DNA of 64,000 bases from Amycolatopsis sp. FBCC-B4732 (GTDB lineage: Bacteria > Actinomycetota > Actinomycetes > Mycobacteriales > Pseudonocardiaceae). The notes beneath the pieces were generated by a model. It was not told where the DNA came from. It saw nothing but the letters and a program-made list of their open reading frames with translations, and searched no databases. Positions 14,786 through 22,716 of the stretch are shown here, piece after piece. Location: positions 7,730,501 to 7,794,500 of the forward strand of contig NZ_CP095376.1 of NCBI RefSeq assembly GCF_023008405.1, written 5' to 3'. How positions within the stretch are numbered: position 1 is the stretch's first letter; the number at the start of each line of letters is the position of its first letter. Made by a program: the position numbers and the translations under genes.

Positions 14786-15616
14786 ATGGGGACGGAACAG
14801 GGGAAACGCACGAGACCGTGGCGGCTCGTCGCGCTGGGCGCGATCGGGTGGGGGCTCTTCACGGCCGTGGTGCTGCACATCATCAGCTCGCACGACCCGG
14901 TGTACGACACGCTGTCGAGCTACACGGTGACCGACCGGGGCGAGGGCATGCTCGGCGCGAGCGTGCTGTCGCTGGCCATCGGGTCGCTCGCGGTGCTCGG
15001 CGCGCTGCAGGTCGCCGGGGTACCGCTGTCGCGGACGACCCGGCTGCTGCTCGCGTTGTGGGCGCTCGGCATGGCCGCGGCCGCGATCTTCCCGGCCAGC
15101 TACCCCGAAGCGCCGGACCCGGTGAGCGGGGAGATCCACCTCTACGCGTGCCTGGTCGCGTTCTGCAGCCTGCCCGGCGCCGCTTTTTCGCTGCTGGAAC
15201 CGCTGAAGGGCCACCCGGAACGCGTCGCGCTGGTCCGGGCGATCCGGGTCACCGCCGCGGCGTTCGCGCTCTTCGCGCTGAGCTTCGTGTTCGTGCGGCT
15301 GAGCGAGGCCGGCGTCGAGCCGTTCGGCATGATCTCCGACGTCGTCCCGATCGGCGTCACGCAGCGGGTGCTGCTGCTCGCCGACGTCGCCCTGCTGCTG
15401 ACGCTGCTGCGGCTGGCGACCCGGCTCGAGTCAGCCTTCGACGGCCGCCGCGAATTCGGGGCCGTAGCCGTACAGGCCGGGCATGCCGCCGGTGTGCAGG
15501 AACACCACGTGGTCGTCCGGGGCGAAGTGGCCCGCCCATTCGACCAGCGCGGCGGCCACTTTGCCGGTGTAGACCGGATCGAGCACGACGCCCTCGGTGC
15601 GGCCGAAAAGCCGTAG
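14786..15616 (+). CDS. DUF998 family membrane protein with antisense C-terminal extension
   Basis: A 276-residue frame. Residues 1-215 are a DUF998 membrane protein with six hydrophobic segments (about 15-35, 55-78, 84-105, 118-140, 151-170, 188-210). The family usually ends about here, but this frame has no stop and runs a further 60 residues antisense through the 3' end of the desulfhydrase-like gene. The tail looks like a shadow sequence (His/Gly/Val-rich), so a lost stop codon or a sequencing error is possible. ATG start, short distance after the PP2C gene. Confidence 0.6.
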   Translation: MGTEQGKRTRPWRLVALGAIGWGLFTAVVLHIISSHDPVYDTLSSYTVTDRGEGMLGASVLSLAIGSLAVLGALQVAGVPLSRTTRLLLALWALGMAAAAIFPASYPEAPDPVSGEIHLYACLVAFCSLPGAAFSLLEPLKGHPERVALVRAIRVTAAAFALFALSFVFVRLSEAGVEPFGMISDVVPIGVTQRVLLLADVALLLTLLRLATRLESAFDGRREFGAVAVQAGHAAGVQEHHVVVRGEVARPFDQRGGHFAGVDRIEHDALGAAEKP

Positions 15617-16459
15617 CGCGTCCCAGACGGCGTCGGTCGGGATGCCGTAGCCGGGGCCGAGGGTGGAGTCGCCCAGCCGGACGTGGTCGAACGACGGCGG
15701 TTCGAGGCCGAGCAGCTCGGCCGCACCGGTGGTGAGCACGCGCAGGTTTTCGGTGGCCTCGTCCAGCGGGTGGCTGACGCAGGCGACGCCGACGCCGAGG
15801 TTCTTCAGGAGCGCGGTGGCCAGCACGACACCGGCCGCGGTGCCGCCGCTGGCGTGCGGGACGACGAGGTGGGCGCGCTCGACCCCGCGCTCGGCCAGCT
15901 GGTGGGCCAGTTCGAGGGTGGCGCGGACGTAGCCGAGCGCGCCGAGGTCGCTGGAGCCGCCGACCGGGATCGTGGCCACCTTCCGGCCCTCGGCGGCGGC
16001 TTCGGCGACCAGGCGGTCGTAGACCCGGCCGGTCTCTTCGCCGTCGGCGCAGACGTGGACGGTCGCGCCGAAGAGCTTGTCGAGCGGGACGTTGCCGCCG
16101 CGTTCGTAGGCGTCGCCGTCGCGCGGGACCTTCGCGGTGAGCACGAGTTCGCAGCGCAGCCCGAGCTTCGCGCACGCGGCCGCGGTCTGGCGGCCGTGGT
16201 TGGTCTGCAGCGCGCCGAAGGTGATCACGGTGCCGGCACCCGCCTGCCGGGCCGCGCCGAGGTGGTATTCGAGCTTGCGGAGCTTGTTGCCGCCGGCGCC
16301 GAGCGGGTGGACGTCGTCGCGCTTGAGCCAGAGGTTCCGCAGGCCGAGGGCTTCGCCGAGCCGGGGCGCTTCGTGCAGCGGGGTCGGCCAGCCGCCGAGG
16401 TCGACCCGGGGGATCGCGTCGAGGGCGGCGGCGGGGAAACCGGCGAAGTCGAACGTCAT
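15431..16459 (-). CDS. D-cysteine desulfhydrase / ACC deaminase family PLP enzyme
   Basis: A 342-residue fold-type II PLP enzyme. The Schiff-base lysine is in the family block GAGGNKLRKLEYHLG (about 55-69), followed by ALQTNHGRQTAAA and a phosphate-binding ASGGTAAG loop. This fits D-cysteine desulfhydrase (DcyD-like) or ACC deaminase-related enzymes, which release ammonia from D-cysteine or cyclic amino acids; the two are hard to separate by eye. ATG start at 16459. It is divergent from the amidase gene and its 3' end overlaps the DUF998 frame by 186 bases. Confidence 0.8.
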   Translation of the reverse strand: MTFDFAGFPAAALDAIPRVDLGGWPTPLHEAPRLGEALGLRNLWLKRDDVHPLGAGGNKLRKLEYHLGAARQAGAGTVITFGALQTNHGRQTAAACAKLGLRCELVLTAKVPRDGDAYERGGNVPLDKLFGATVHVCADGEETGRVYDRLVAEAAAEGRKVATIPVGGSSDLGALGYVRATLELAHQLAERGVERAHLVVPHASGGTAAGVVLATALLKNLGVGVACVSHPLDEATENLRVLTTGAAELLGLEPPSFDHVRLGDSTLGPGYGIPTDAVWDALRLFGRTEGVVLDPVYTGKVAAALVEWAGHFAPDDHVVFLHTGGMPGLYGYGPEFAAAVEG

Positions 16460-16512
16460 CAGCTCACTCTAGAGCGCCGCGGGAGTAGCCGGAAACCATC
16501 GGTATCCGGTAA

Positions 16513-16530
16513 CGTTCGTTCGAACGAACG
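16513..16530. promoter_or_regulatory. 18-bp perfect palindrome, probable TetR operator
   Basis: CGTTCGTTCGAACGAACG is perfectly palindromic and lies 17 bases upstream of the amidase start, whose operon includes a TetR-type regulator. The size and symmetry are typical of TetR-family operators. It could also govern the divergent desulfhydrase-like gene. Confidence 0.6.
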
Positions 16531-16547
16531 AGAACTCGGGAGGCGCC

Positions 16548-17924
16548 ATGACCGCCACGAGCCTGGACTTCACCGGTCTCGCCGCGCAGGCCGCGCGGCT
16601 CGCCGCCGGGGAAGTCACCTCGGCCGAGCTGACCGCGACCGCGCTCGGGCGGGCGCACGCCAGCCAGCCGGTCCTCAACGCCTTCCGGCACCTGCGCGAC
16701 GACGCGGCGCTCGCCGAAGCGGCCGAGGCGGACGCACGGCTCGAGGCCGGCGACCGCGCACCCCTGCTCGGCGTGCCGATCGCGATCAAGGACGACGTCG
16801 ACCTCACCGGGCTGCCCACGTCGTTCGGCTGCGCCGGCGAGTTCCCGTGCGCCACCACCGACGCGCCCGCCGTCGCGCTGCTGCGCGAAGCCGGCGCCGT
16901 CATCATCGGCAAGACCAACACCCCCGAGCTGGGCCAGTGGCCGTTCACCGAGGGCCCGGCCTTCGGCGCGACCCGCAACCCGTGGCACCTCGGCCACACC
17001 CCCGGGGGCTCTTCAGGCGGGAGCGCGGCCGCGGTGGCATCGGGGGTCATCGCGGCCGCGCTCGGTTCCGACGGCGCCGGCTCGGTGCGCATCCCCGCCG
17101 CGTGGACCGGGCTGGTCGGCATCAAGACCCAGCGCGGCCGGATCCCGACCGAAGGCGAGCTGTTCCACGGCCTGACCGTGCTCGGCCCGCTCGCCCGGAC
17201 CGTCGAGGACGCCGCCCTGCTGCTGGACGTAGTCGCCGCGACCGGCACGACGTTCCGGACCGCGGCCGCGCGCGAACCCGGCCGGCTGCGGATCGGGCTG
17301 TCGACGCAGATCCCGTTCACCGCCACCAAGACCCGGCTCGACCCGGTCGTCGAAGCCTCCGTGCGCCGGCTCGCCGAGTCGTTCGCCGGGCTGGGCCACG
17401 AGATCGTCGAAGTCGAGCCGGACTACGGGCTGATCGGCCTGACGTTCCTGCCGCGCTCGCTCACCGGCGTCCGCGACTGGACGCTGCGGGTGCCCGACCG
17501 CGCCGGGCTCGACCCGCGCACGCGCAGCAACGCCGGGCACGGCCGCCTGCTGGCCGGTCCCGCGCTGCGGCTCGCCCGCGCGCTCGAGCCGGGACTGCAC
17601 CGGCGGATCGGCTCGGTCTTCGGCCGCGTCGACGTGCTGCTGACCCCGACCACCGCGACCCCGCCGCCGCCGATCGGCACGTTCGACGGGCTGTCCGGCT
17701 GGGAGACCGACCAGGCCATGATCGCCGCCTGCCCGTACGCTTGGCCGTGGAACGTGCTGGGCTGGCCGGGGGTCAACGTGCCGGCCGGGCAGACGGCCGG
17801 CGGGCTGCCGCTGGGCGCGCAACTGCTCGGCCCGTCGCACGCCGAGGAGCGGCTGATCTCCCTCGCCGCGCAACTGGAAGAGGTCGAACGGTGGCCGGAG
17901 CGGCATCCCGAGACAAGCTGGTAA
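16548..17924 (+). CDS. Amidase signature family enzyme
   Basis: A 458-residue amidase. The Ser-Ser-Lys triad is visible: Lys in GVPIAIKDDVD (about 84), the Gly/Ser-rich signature TPGGSSGGSAAAVASG (about 151-166) with cis-Ser and nucleophile Ser (GSDGAGSVRIPA, about 176). The C-terminal WPWNVLGWPGVNVPAG is usual. It hydrolyses an amide bond; the substrate is unknown. GGGAGG precedes the ATG. The TetR gene begins inside its 3' end and a DUF2236 gene follows, forming a three-gene operon. Confidence 0.85.
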   Translation: MTATSLDFTGLAAQAARLAAGEVTSAELTATALGRAHASQPVLNAFRHLRDDAALAEAAEADARLEAGDRAPLLGVPIAIKDDVDLTGLPTSFGCAGEFPCATTDAPAVALLREAGAVIIGKTNTPELGQWPFTEGPAFGATRNPWHLGHTPGGSSGGSAAAVASGVIAAALGSDGAGSVRIPAAWTGLVGIKTQRGRIPTEGELFHGLTVLGPLARTVEDAALLLDVVAATGTTFRTAAAREPGRLRIGLSTQIPFTATKTRLDPVVEASVRRLAESFAGLGHEIVEVEPDYGLIGLTFLPRSLTGVRDWTLRVPDRAGLDPRTRSNAGHGRLLAGPALRLARALEPGLHRRIGSVFGRVDVLLTPTTATPPPPIGTFDGLSGWETDQAMIAACPYAWPWNVLGWPGVNVPAGQTAGGLPLGAQLLGPSHAEERLISLAAQLEEVERWPERHPETSW

Positions 17925-18466
17925 GCACCCGGGAAGCCATCCTGCGCGGCGCGCTGACGGTCGTCGGCGAGCACGGGGTCGGCGGGCTGACGAACCGCCG
18001 GATCGTGGCCGCCGCCGGCGTCTCGCTCGGCACGCTGACCTACCACTTCCCGAGCCAGACGGCGTTGCTGCGCGAGGCGATGCTGCTGTTCGTCGAGGAA
18101 GAGACGGCGAAGCTCGGCGCGATCGTCGACGGCTACCGCGCGGCCGGCCTGAGCCTCGAGCAGGCCGCGTCGGTGGTGGAGCACGTGATCGCGCAGCTGC
18201 CGTTCGGCGCTGACGAGCTCGGCGCGCACGAGCTGTACCTGCAGTCGGCCCGCGATCCCGAGCTGCAGGAAGCCTCCGCGCGCTGCTTCGCGGCGTACGA
18301 CGAGCTGGCCGTGATGATCCTGACCGCGTTGGAGGTCCCCGACCCGGCGCGGCTGGCCGGACCGGTGGTGGCCCTGATCGCCGGGCTCCAGCTGCGCCGC
18401 CTGGCGACGGGCGAGACGGACACCCCGGTGGCGATCCCGCTGATGATGCTCGTCCGCGGCGCTTGA
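17891..18466 (+). CDS. TetR family transcriptional regulator
   Basis: A 191-residue TetR regulator. The N-terminal HTH (about 12-58) contains TREAILRGALTVVGEHGVGG and SLGTLTYHFPSQTALL, followed by an all-helical ligand domain. I choose the GTG at 17891, which has GAGG upstream and overlaps the amidase gene by 34 bases. The next gene's ATG overlaps its stop (TGATG). The palindrome at 16513-16530 is its likely target, so it probably represses its own operon. Confidence 0.8.
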   Translation: MAGAASRDKLVSTREAILRGALTVVGEHGVGGLTNRRIVAAAGVSLGTLTYHFPSQTALLREAMLLFVEEETAKLGAIVDGYRAAGLSLEQAASVVEHVIAQLPFGADELGAHELYLQSARDPELQEASARCFAAYDELAVMILTALEVPDPARLAGPVVALIAGLQLRRLATGETDTPVAIPLMMLVRGA

Positions 18467-19383
18467 TGGCCCCGCCGATCGTCCGCGGGACGGCGGCGTG
18501 GAAGTACTTCGGCGACTTCCGCGACGCGCTCTTGGCGGGTCAGGTGCTGGTGCTGCAGGTGGCGCACCCGGTGGTCGCGGCGGGGGTGCGTGAGCATTCG
18601 GACTACACGGAGGACCCGTGGACACGGCTGATGCGGACGGGCGCGTCGCTGTCGATCTACGTGTACGGCGGGGTTTCCGGTGCGCGGGTGGAGGCGGCGC
18701 GGCTGCGGGCGCTGCACCGTTCGTTCGTGGGCTCCCTACCGGACGGCCGCCGGTACAGCGCGCTGGATCCTCTGGCGTACGCGTGGGTACACGCGACTTT
18801 GGTGATGGTTCCGGTGGACGCGCAACGGTTCTTCGGCCGCCCACTGTCCACTTCGGAGCTTGACGAGTACTACGCGCAGATGTGCGGCATCGGCCGGCTG
18901 CTCGGGGTGCGGGAGCGCGACCTGCCGCCGGACTGGACGGCGTTTTCCCGCTACTACGACGAGATGGTGGCGGGGTTCGCCGGGAATCCGGCGATCGAGC
19001 AGCTCTTCGAGACGATCGAGACGGTGCGGAAGCCGGTGGAGTGGCTGCCGGACCGGTGGTGGCGTCCCCTGCGGCGGGCGCAGGCGCGGGGGCAGGTGTT
19101 CTTGATCCGGGCCACGGTGCCGCCGCTGTTGCGGGAGCGGCTCGGGCTCCCGTGGACTGCGCGTGACCAGCGCCGTTTCGACCGCTTCGCCCGGGCGGTG
19201 CGGCTGGTGTCGGCCCCGCTCCCGGCCGGCCTTCGGACGGCGCACATGCGCTGGATCGGCAAGCTGAACGTCTGGTTCCGCGCCCACCCCGGGGTCTACG
19301 AGCGCCTGATCGGCGGCAACGGTCCCGGCTCAGCGAACACCCACGACCACCTGCGCCCCCACCTCAGTCCTCGCGGGCGCTGA
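18466..19383 (+). CDS. DUF2236 (MpaB/latex-clearing-protein-like) oxygenase family protein
   Basis: A 305-residue mainly helical protein of the DUF2236 superfamily, which includes rubber oxygenase Lcp and fungal MpaB, haem b proteins. Family signs are VLQVAHPVVAAGVREHSDYTE near the N-terminus (a conserved His), RLMRTGASLSIYVYG and the WVHATLV motif with another conserved His. Haem binding is inferred from the family. It is translationally coupled to the TetR gene. The substrate is unknown; amide-linked lipids or terpenoids would fit the amidase neighbour but this is speculative. Confidence 0.7.
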   Translation: MAPPIVRGTAAWKYFGDFRDALLAGQVLVLQVAHPVVAAGVREHSDYTEDPWTRLMRTGASLSIYVYGGVSGARVEAARLRALHRSFVGSLPDGRRYSALDPLAYAWVHATLVMVPVDAQRFFGRPLSTSELDEYYAQMCGIGRLLGVRERDLPPDWTAFSRYYDEMVAGFAGNPAIEQLFETIETVRKPVEWLPDRWWRPLRRAQARGQVFLIRATVPPLLRERLGLPWTARDQRRFDRFARAVRLVSAPLPAGLRTAHMRWIGKLNVWFRAHPGVYERLIGGNGPGSANTHDHLRPHLSPRGR

Positions 19384-19927
19384 CCCGGGCGTAGTGGGCG
19401 CGGGCCTTGGCGCGGTTGCCGCAGCGGGACATCGAGCACCACTGGCGATTGCGCCGCGGTGAGGCGTCGCAGAACCGCAGACCGCAGTCGTCCGCCGCGC
19501 ACACCCGCACCGAGGCGTCGCCCGCCGCGAGGTCGATCGCGTCCGCCGCCAGTGCCGCGAACGCCGCGGCCACCGGGTCCTTGGGGGCCGGGACCTCGCG
19601 GCGCAGCACCCCGTCCACCAGCGTCAGGCGCGGCGGCGGCGCGGGCGCCGAGGCCGCCGCGTTGTTCACCAGCTCGATGTCCATCTCCGACGGCGTCCCG
19701 GCCGGCAGCAGCACCCGGTCGATCGCCTCCCGCAGCGCCTTCGCGGCCAGCACGTTCCCGGCCGTCACCGGGACCGGCCCCGTCGTGAAACCCGCGCGGG
19801 ACAGCCACTCCGCCAGCGCGTCCGGCCCGGTCAGCAGCTCCACCCCCTCGGCGTACCGGCTGCGCAGCGTGTTGACGAGGTCGAGGCACGGCCGCCCGCC
19901 GTCGAAGGCCCACTCCATGACGAACAC
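19364..19927 (-). CDS. CGNR zinc-finger (ABATE-domain) regulator
   Basis: A 187-residue ABATE/CGNR protein. The N-terminal domain starts at FDGGRPCLDLVNTL, and the C-terminal finger has CAADDCG and CSMSRCGNRAKARAH. I use the GTG at 19927, which has AAGGG five bases upstream; an in-frame ATG at 19918 is an alternative (184 aa). It ends overlapping the 3' end of the DUF2236 gene by 20 bases. It is divergent from the dehalogenase-like gene, with two identical-format dyads between, and is their probable regulator. Confidence 0.8.
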   Translation of the reverse strand: MFVMEWAFDGGRPCLDLVNTLRSRYAEGVELLTGPDALAEWLSRAGFTTGPVPVTAGNVLAAKALREAIDRVLLPAGTPSEMDIELVNNAAASAPAPPPRLTLVDGVLRREVPAPKDPVAAAFAALAADAIDLAAGDASVRVCAADDCGLRFCDASPRRNRQWCSMSRCGNRAKARAHYARVSARED

Positions 19928-19986
19928 TCTAACCCTTGAAGACAGTTAGAAGCAGCGCTAGTGTCTAACCCCATGAACCGGTTAGA
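19928..19986. promoter_or_regulatory. Two TCTAAC-N11-GTTAGA dyads over the divergent CGNR/hydrolase promoter
   Basis: Dyads at 19928-19950 and 19964-19986 have identical 6-base arms and identical 11-base spacers, centred 36 bases apart. On the plus strand TTGAAG (19936-19941) and TAGTGT (19959-19964) are spaced by 17 bases and end eight bases before ATG 19973, so the hydrolase mRNA looks leaderless. The second dyad covers that start codon. Confidence 0.65.
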
Positions 19987-20818
19987 AAATGTCGACGGGC
20001 TCCGGATGCACTTCCTGCAGGCCGGTGACGGCCCGCCGCTGTTCCTCCTCCACGGCTGGCCGCAGACGTCGCACTGCTGGCGGCAGGTCATCGAGCCGCT
20101 CGCCGAGACGCACACCGTCATCGCGCCCGACCTGCGCGGCTACGGCCGCACCGACAAACCGCGGACCGGCTACGACAAGCGCACGATGGCCGCCGACGTC
20201 GCCGCGCTCGCGACGCACCTCGGCTTCGACCGGGTCGCCGTCGCCGGGCACGACCGCGGTGGCCGCGTCGCCCACCGCTGGGCGCTCGACCGCCCGGACC
20301 AGGTCAGCCGCATCGCCGTCCTCGACATCGCCCCCACCCGCGCGATGTGGCAACGCCTCGACACCGGCATCGCCAAGGCGTACTGGCACTGGCTCTTCCA
20401 CCTCCAGCCCGACCTGCCCGAGCTCCTCGCCGGGCGGGACGTCGCCGGCTACCTCGGCTACTTCTTCGAGCGCTGGACCCACCAGCGCCACGCGCTCGAC
20501 GCCGAAGCCCAGGCCGAGTACGTCCGCGCGTTCTCCCAGCCCGGCGCCCTCCGCGCCGGCTTCGACGACTACCGCGCCTCCTTCCCCGACGACGCCGAGC
20601 TCGACGACGCCGACTTCGACGCCGGGAAGCGCGTCACCCAGCCGCTCCTCGCGCTCTGGGGCGCGAACGGCCTGCTCGGCACCCTGCCCACCCTCGAGAT
20701 CTGGCGGGAGTACGCGCCGGGCGCCACCGGCACCGCCCTCGCCGAGTGCGGCCACTTCCTGCCCGAGGAGCAACCCGGCGAAGTCGTCGCCCACCTGCGG
20801 GAATTCCTCGACCCCTGA
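19973..20818 (+). CDS. Alpha/beta hydrolase, fluoroacetate (haloacetate) dehalogenase-like
   Basis: A 281-residue alpha/beta hydrolase. Residues match, at nearly the same spacing, the set described for fluoroacetate dehalogenases: nucleophile D94 with R95 and R98 (GHDRGGRVAHR), D118 (VLDIAPT), halide-binding H139 and W140 (AYWHWLF) and Y200, and catalytic H261 (ECGHFLP). The HGWPQT oxyanion segment is at 27-32. This points to hydrolytic dehalogenation of short haloacids, although epoxide hydrolases share the fold. The start ATG is set by a leaderless promoter; a GTG 12 bases earlier is in frame. Probably controlled by the divergent CGNR protein. Confidence 0.75.
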   Translation: MNRLENVDGLRMHFLQAGDGPPLFLLHGWPQTSHCWRQVIEPLAETHTVIAPDLRGYGRTDKPRTGYDKRTMAADVAALATHLGFDRVAVAGHDRGGRVAHRWALDRPDQVSRIAVLDIAPTRAMWQRLDTGIAKAYWHWLFHLQPDLPELLAGRDVAGYLGYFFERWTHQRHALDAEAQAEYVRAFSQPGALRAGFDDYRASFPDDAELDDADFDAGKRVTQPLLALWGANGLLGTLPTLEIWREYAPGATGTALAECGHFLPEEQPGEVVAHLREFLDP

Positions 20819-20913
20819 GACCACCGGGGGCGCCGGTCCCCCGCACTGGGGACCGGGATTCCCTCGCCGCCGTGACGCCCGCCACCGGCCGCCCTGGCTA
20901 GGTTCGGACCACG

Positions 20914-22311
20914 ATGGGGACCAAATCGAAAGCGGCACTGCTGATGCTGCTGGCCGCACTGGGGATCGCGGCCGGCGGCGGGACCGCGCACGCCGACGGC
21001 GCGCCGGGCGGCACCGACGTCCAGGTGGCGCAGACGCTCGGCGCGCGCGAGCTCACCGTGATCATCCGCCGGGTCGACACGACGCCGTCGCCGCTGCGGG
21101 TCGACGTCGTGACGCACCGGGGCAGCCCGCCCGGCACGCTGCACCTGGCCGTGGCGGCCGACGGCGTCCCGAGCGCGCGGACCGACGTCGTCCTCGGCGC
21201 CGAACCCGGGGTGTACGCGGGAAATCTGCGAGTCGACAAACCGGGGCCGTGGCTGCTGTCGCTGAGCGACGGCACCGGCCCGGCCGCGACGATCCCGTTC
21301 CTCGTCCCGGCGCGCGTGGTGCCCCCGTGGGAACGGGCGACCTACGGCGGGTTCGTCGCGGCGGGCGCGTTCCTGCTGCTGGCCCTGCTCGTCGGGGTCC
21401 GGGCGAAACGCACGGCGTACGCGCTCATCCCGGCGGGCGGGGTGGTCGCCGCGCTCGCCGTCGCCGTCACCGGTGCGCTGCTGTCGGCGAGCACTCCCCC
21501 GCCGCCCGCGCCCGGCAGCCAGCTCGATCCGACCTTCGACAACGTGACCGACCCGTACGGCGCCGCACCGTTGTCCACAGTGGACTATTCGCGGCCGCCG
21601 GTGAACCTCACCGTCCACTCCGGACGCGGCGAGCTGGCGCTCGGCCTCACCGACGGCGCCACCGGCCGCCCGGTCGACGACCTGCTGGTGCACGACAACG
21701 CGCTCGTGCACCTGGTCCTGGTCTCGCCGTCCGGCCGGCTGAGCCACCTGCACCCGGTGCGCGTCGGCCCGGGCGGCTACCGCGTCCGCGTCGCCGATCC
21801 GGAACCGGGGACGTACGCCGTCGCCGCGGAACTCGCCCGGCGCGGCGGCGGGGTCCAGCTCGTCCGGTCCACTGTGGACCTGACCGGCACCGCCGCCCCC
21901 GCGCCCGAACCACCCGGCGCCGGCCCGCGGACGATCGACGGCACCCCGGTGGAGCTGAGCATCACCCCCGGCACGCCGACGACGATCACCGCGCACTTCC
22001 GGACCCAGGACCTCCAGCCGTGGCTGGGCATGCTCGGCCACCTCATCGTCGCCGGCCCGATCACCGGCCCGGTCGGGGAAAGCGCCGCGAAGGCACCGAC
22101 GTGGGCGCACGTCCACGCGATGATCCCGCCGGTCGCCGGCCAGCTCGACCGCCCCGACGAGACGGTCGCCGCCTACGGCCCCGACGTCGCCTTCACCTAC
22201 ACCTTCGCCGCGCCCGGCCGGTACCGGATCTGGCTGCAGGCCGAGCGCGGCTACCGCGTGCTGACCGTCCCCGCCGTGGTGGACGTCCCGACGACCGGAG
22301 CCGGCCGGTGA
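20914..22311 (+). CDS. Secreted/membrane protein with Ig-like and His/Met-containing domains
   Basis: A 465-residue exported protein. A signal peptide (about 1-27, ending TAHADG) is followed by an Ig-like domain (about 30-130), two membrane segments (about 143-165 and 171-192), and a long extracytoplasmic part with HLHPVR, MLGHLIVAG and AHVHAM motifs and an ending FAAPGRYRIWLQ. The latter pattern occurs in periplasmic proteins thought to handle copper or other metals; that role is an inference. It heads a tight four-gene unit: the next gene overlaps its stop by four bases (GTGA). Confidence 0.6.
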   Translation: MGTKSKAALLMLLAALGIAAGGGTAHADGAPGGTDVQVAQTLGARELTVIIRRVDTTPSPLRVDVVTHRGSPPGTLHLAVAADGVPSARTDVVLGAEPGVYAGNLRVDKPGPWLLSLSDGTGPAATIPFLVPARVVPPWERATYGGFVAAGAFLLLALLVGVRAKRTAYALIPAGGVVAALAVAVTGALLSASTPPPPAPGSQLDPTFDNVTDPYGAAPLSTVDYSRPPVNLTVHSGRGELALGLTDGATGRPVDDLLVHDNALVHLVLVSPSGRLSHLHPVRVGPGGYRVRVADPEPGTYAVAAELARRGGGVQLVRSTVDLTGTAAPAPEPPGAGPRTIDGTPVELSITPGTPTTITAHFRTQDLQPWLGMLGHLIVAGPITGPVGESAAKAPTWAHVHAMIPPVAGQLDRPDETVAAYGPDVAFTYTFAAPGRYRIWLQAERGYRVLTVPAVVDVPTTGAGR

Positions 22312-22700
22312 GGCGCCCGACCGCGCTGATCGCGGCGGTCGCCGTCGTCGCCGCGGGCCTGCTCACGTGGTTGCTCTGGCCGGGCGGCACTGCGAAACCC
22401 ACCACGCAGCAGGCGGTTTCGGGCCCCTACACCGTCCAGTTCTCCGCGGACCGGCCGCGCATCGGCGGCAACACGTTCGCGGTCGCGGTGACCGGGCCCG
22501 CGCCCGAATCCGTCACGGTCGCACCGGTGATGGCGCAGATGGGGCACGCGTTCCCGCCGGTGGCCGCGGGGCCGGACGGACCCGGCCGCTTCCGCGCCGC
22601 GGACGTCGGGCTGCCGATGGCCGGGCAGTGGGAGATCACCGTCTCGCTGCGCGGGCCGGGCGGGGCCGCGCAAGTCGTCTTTCCGTTGCTCGTCAACTAA
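22308..22700 (+). CDS. YtkA-like domain membrane-anchored protein
   Basis: A 130-residue protein with an N-terminal membrane anchor (about 6-27) and one extracytoplasmic YtkA/FixH-like beta domain. The domain includes VAPVMAQMGHAFPPV, with a Met-rich and His-containing loop, and LPMAGQWEITVSLRGPG. GTG start overlapping the preceding stop. Family members are linked to copper delivery or respiratory-complex assembly in other bacteria; here only the context supports that. Confidence 0.65.
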   Translation: MRRPTALIAAVAVVAAGLLTWLLWPGGTAKPTTQQAVSGPYTVQFSADRPRIGGNTFAVAVTGPAPESVTVAPVMAQMGHAFPPVAAGPDGPGRFRAADVGLPMAGQWEITVSLRGPGGAAQVVFPLLVN

Positions 22701-22716
22701 AGGAGGGTCGGGGGAA

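Noticed and set aside
15683..17890. Very long frame reading into the TetR gene
   Set aside because: Only the last 192 codons encode a recognisable protein; the rest is antisense to the desulfhydrase-like gene or an alternative frame of the amidase gene.
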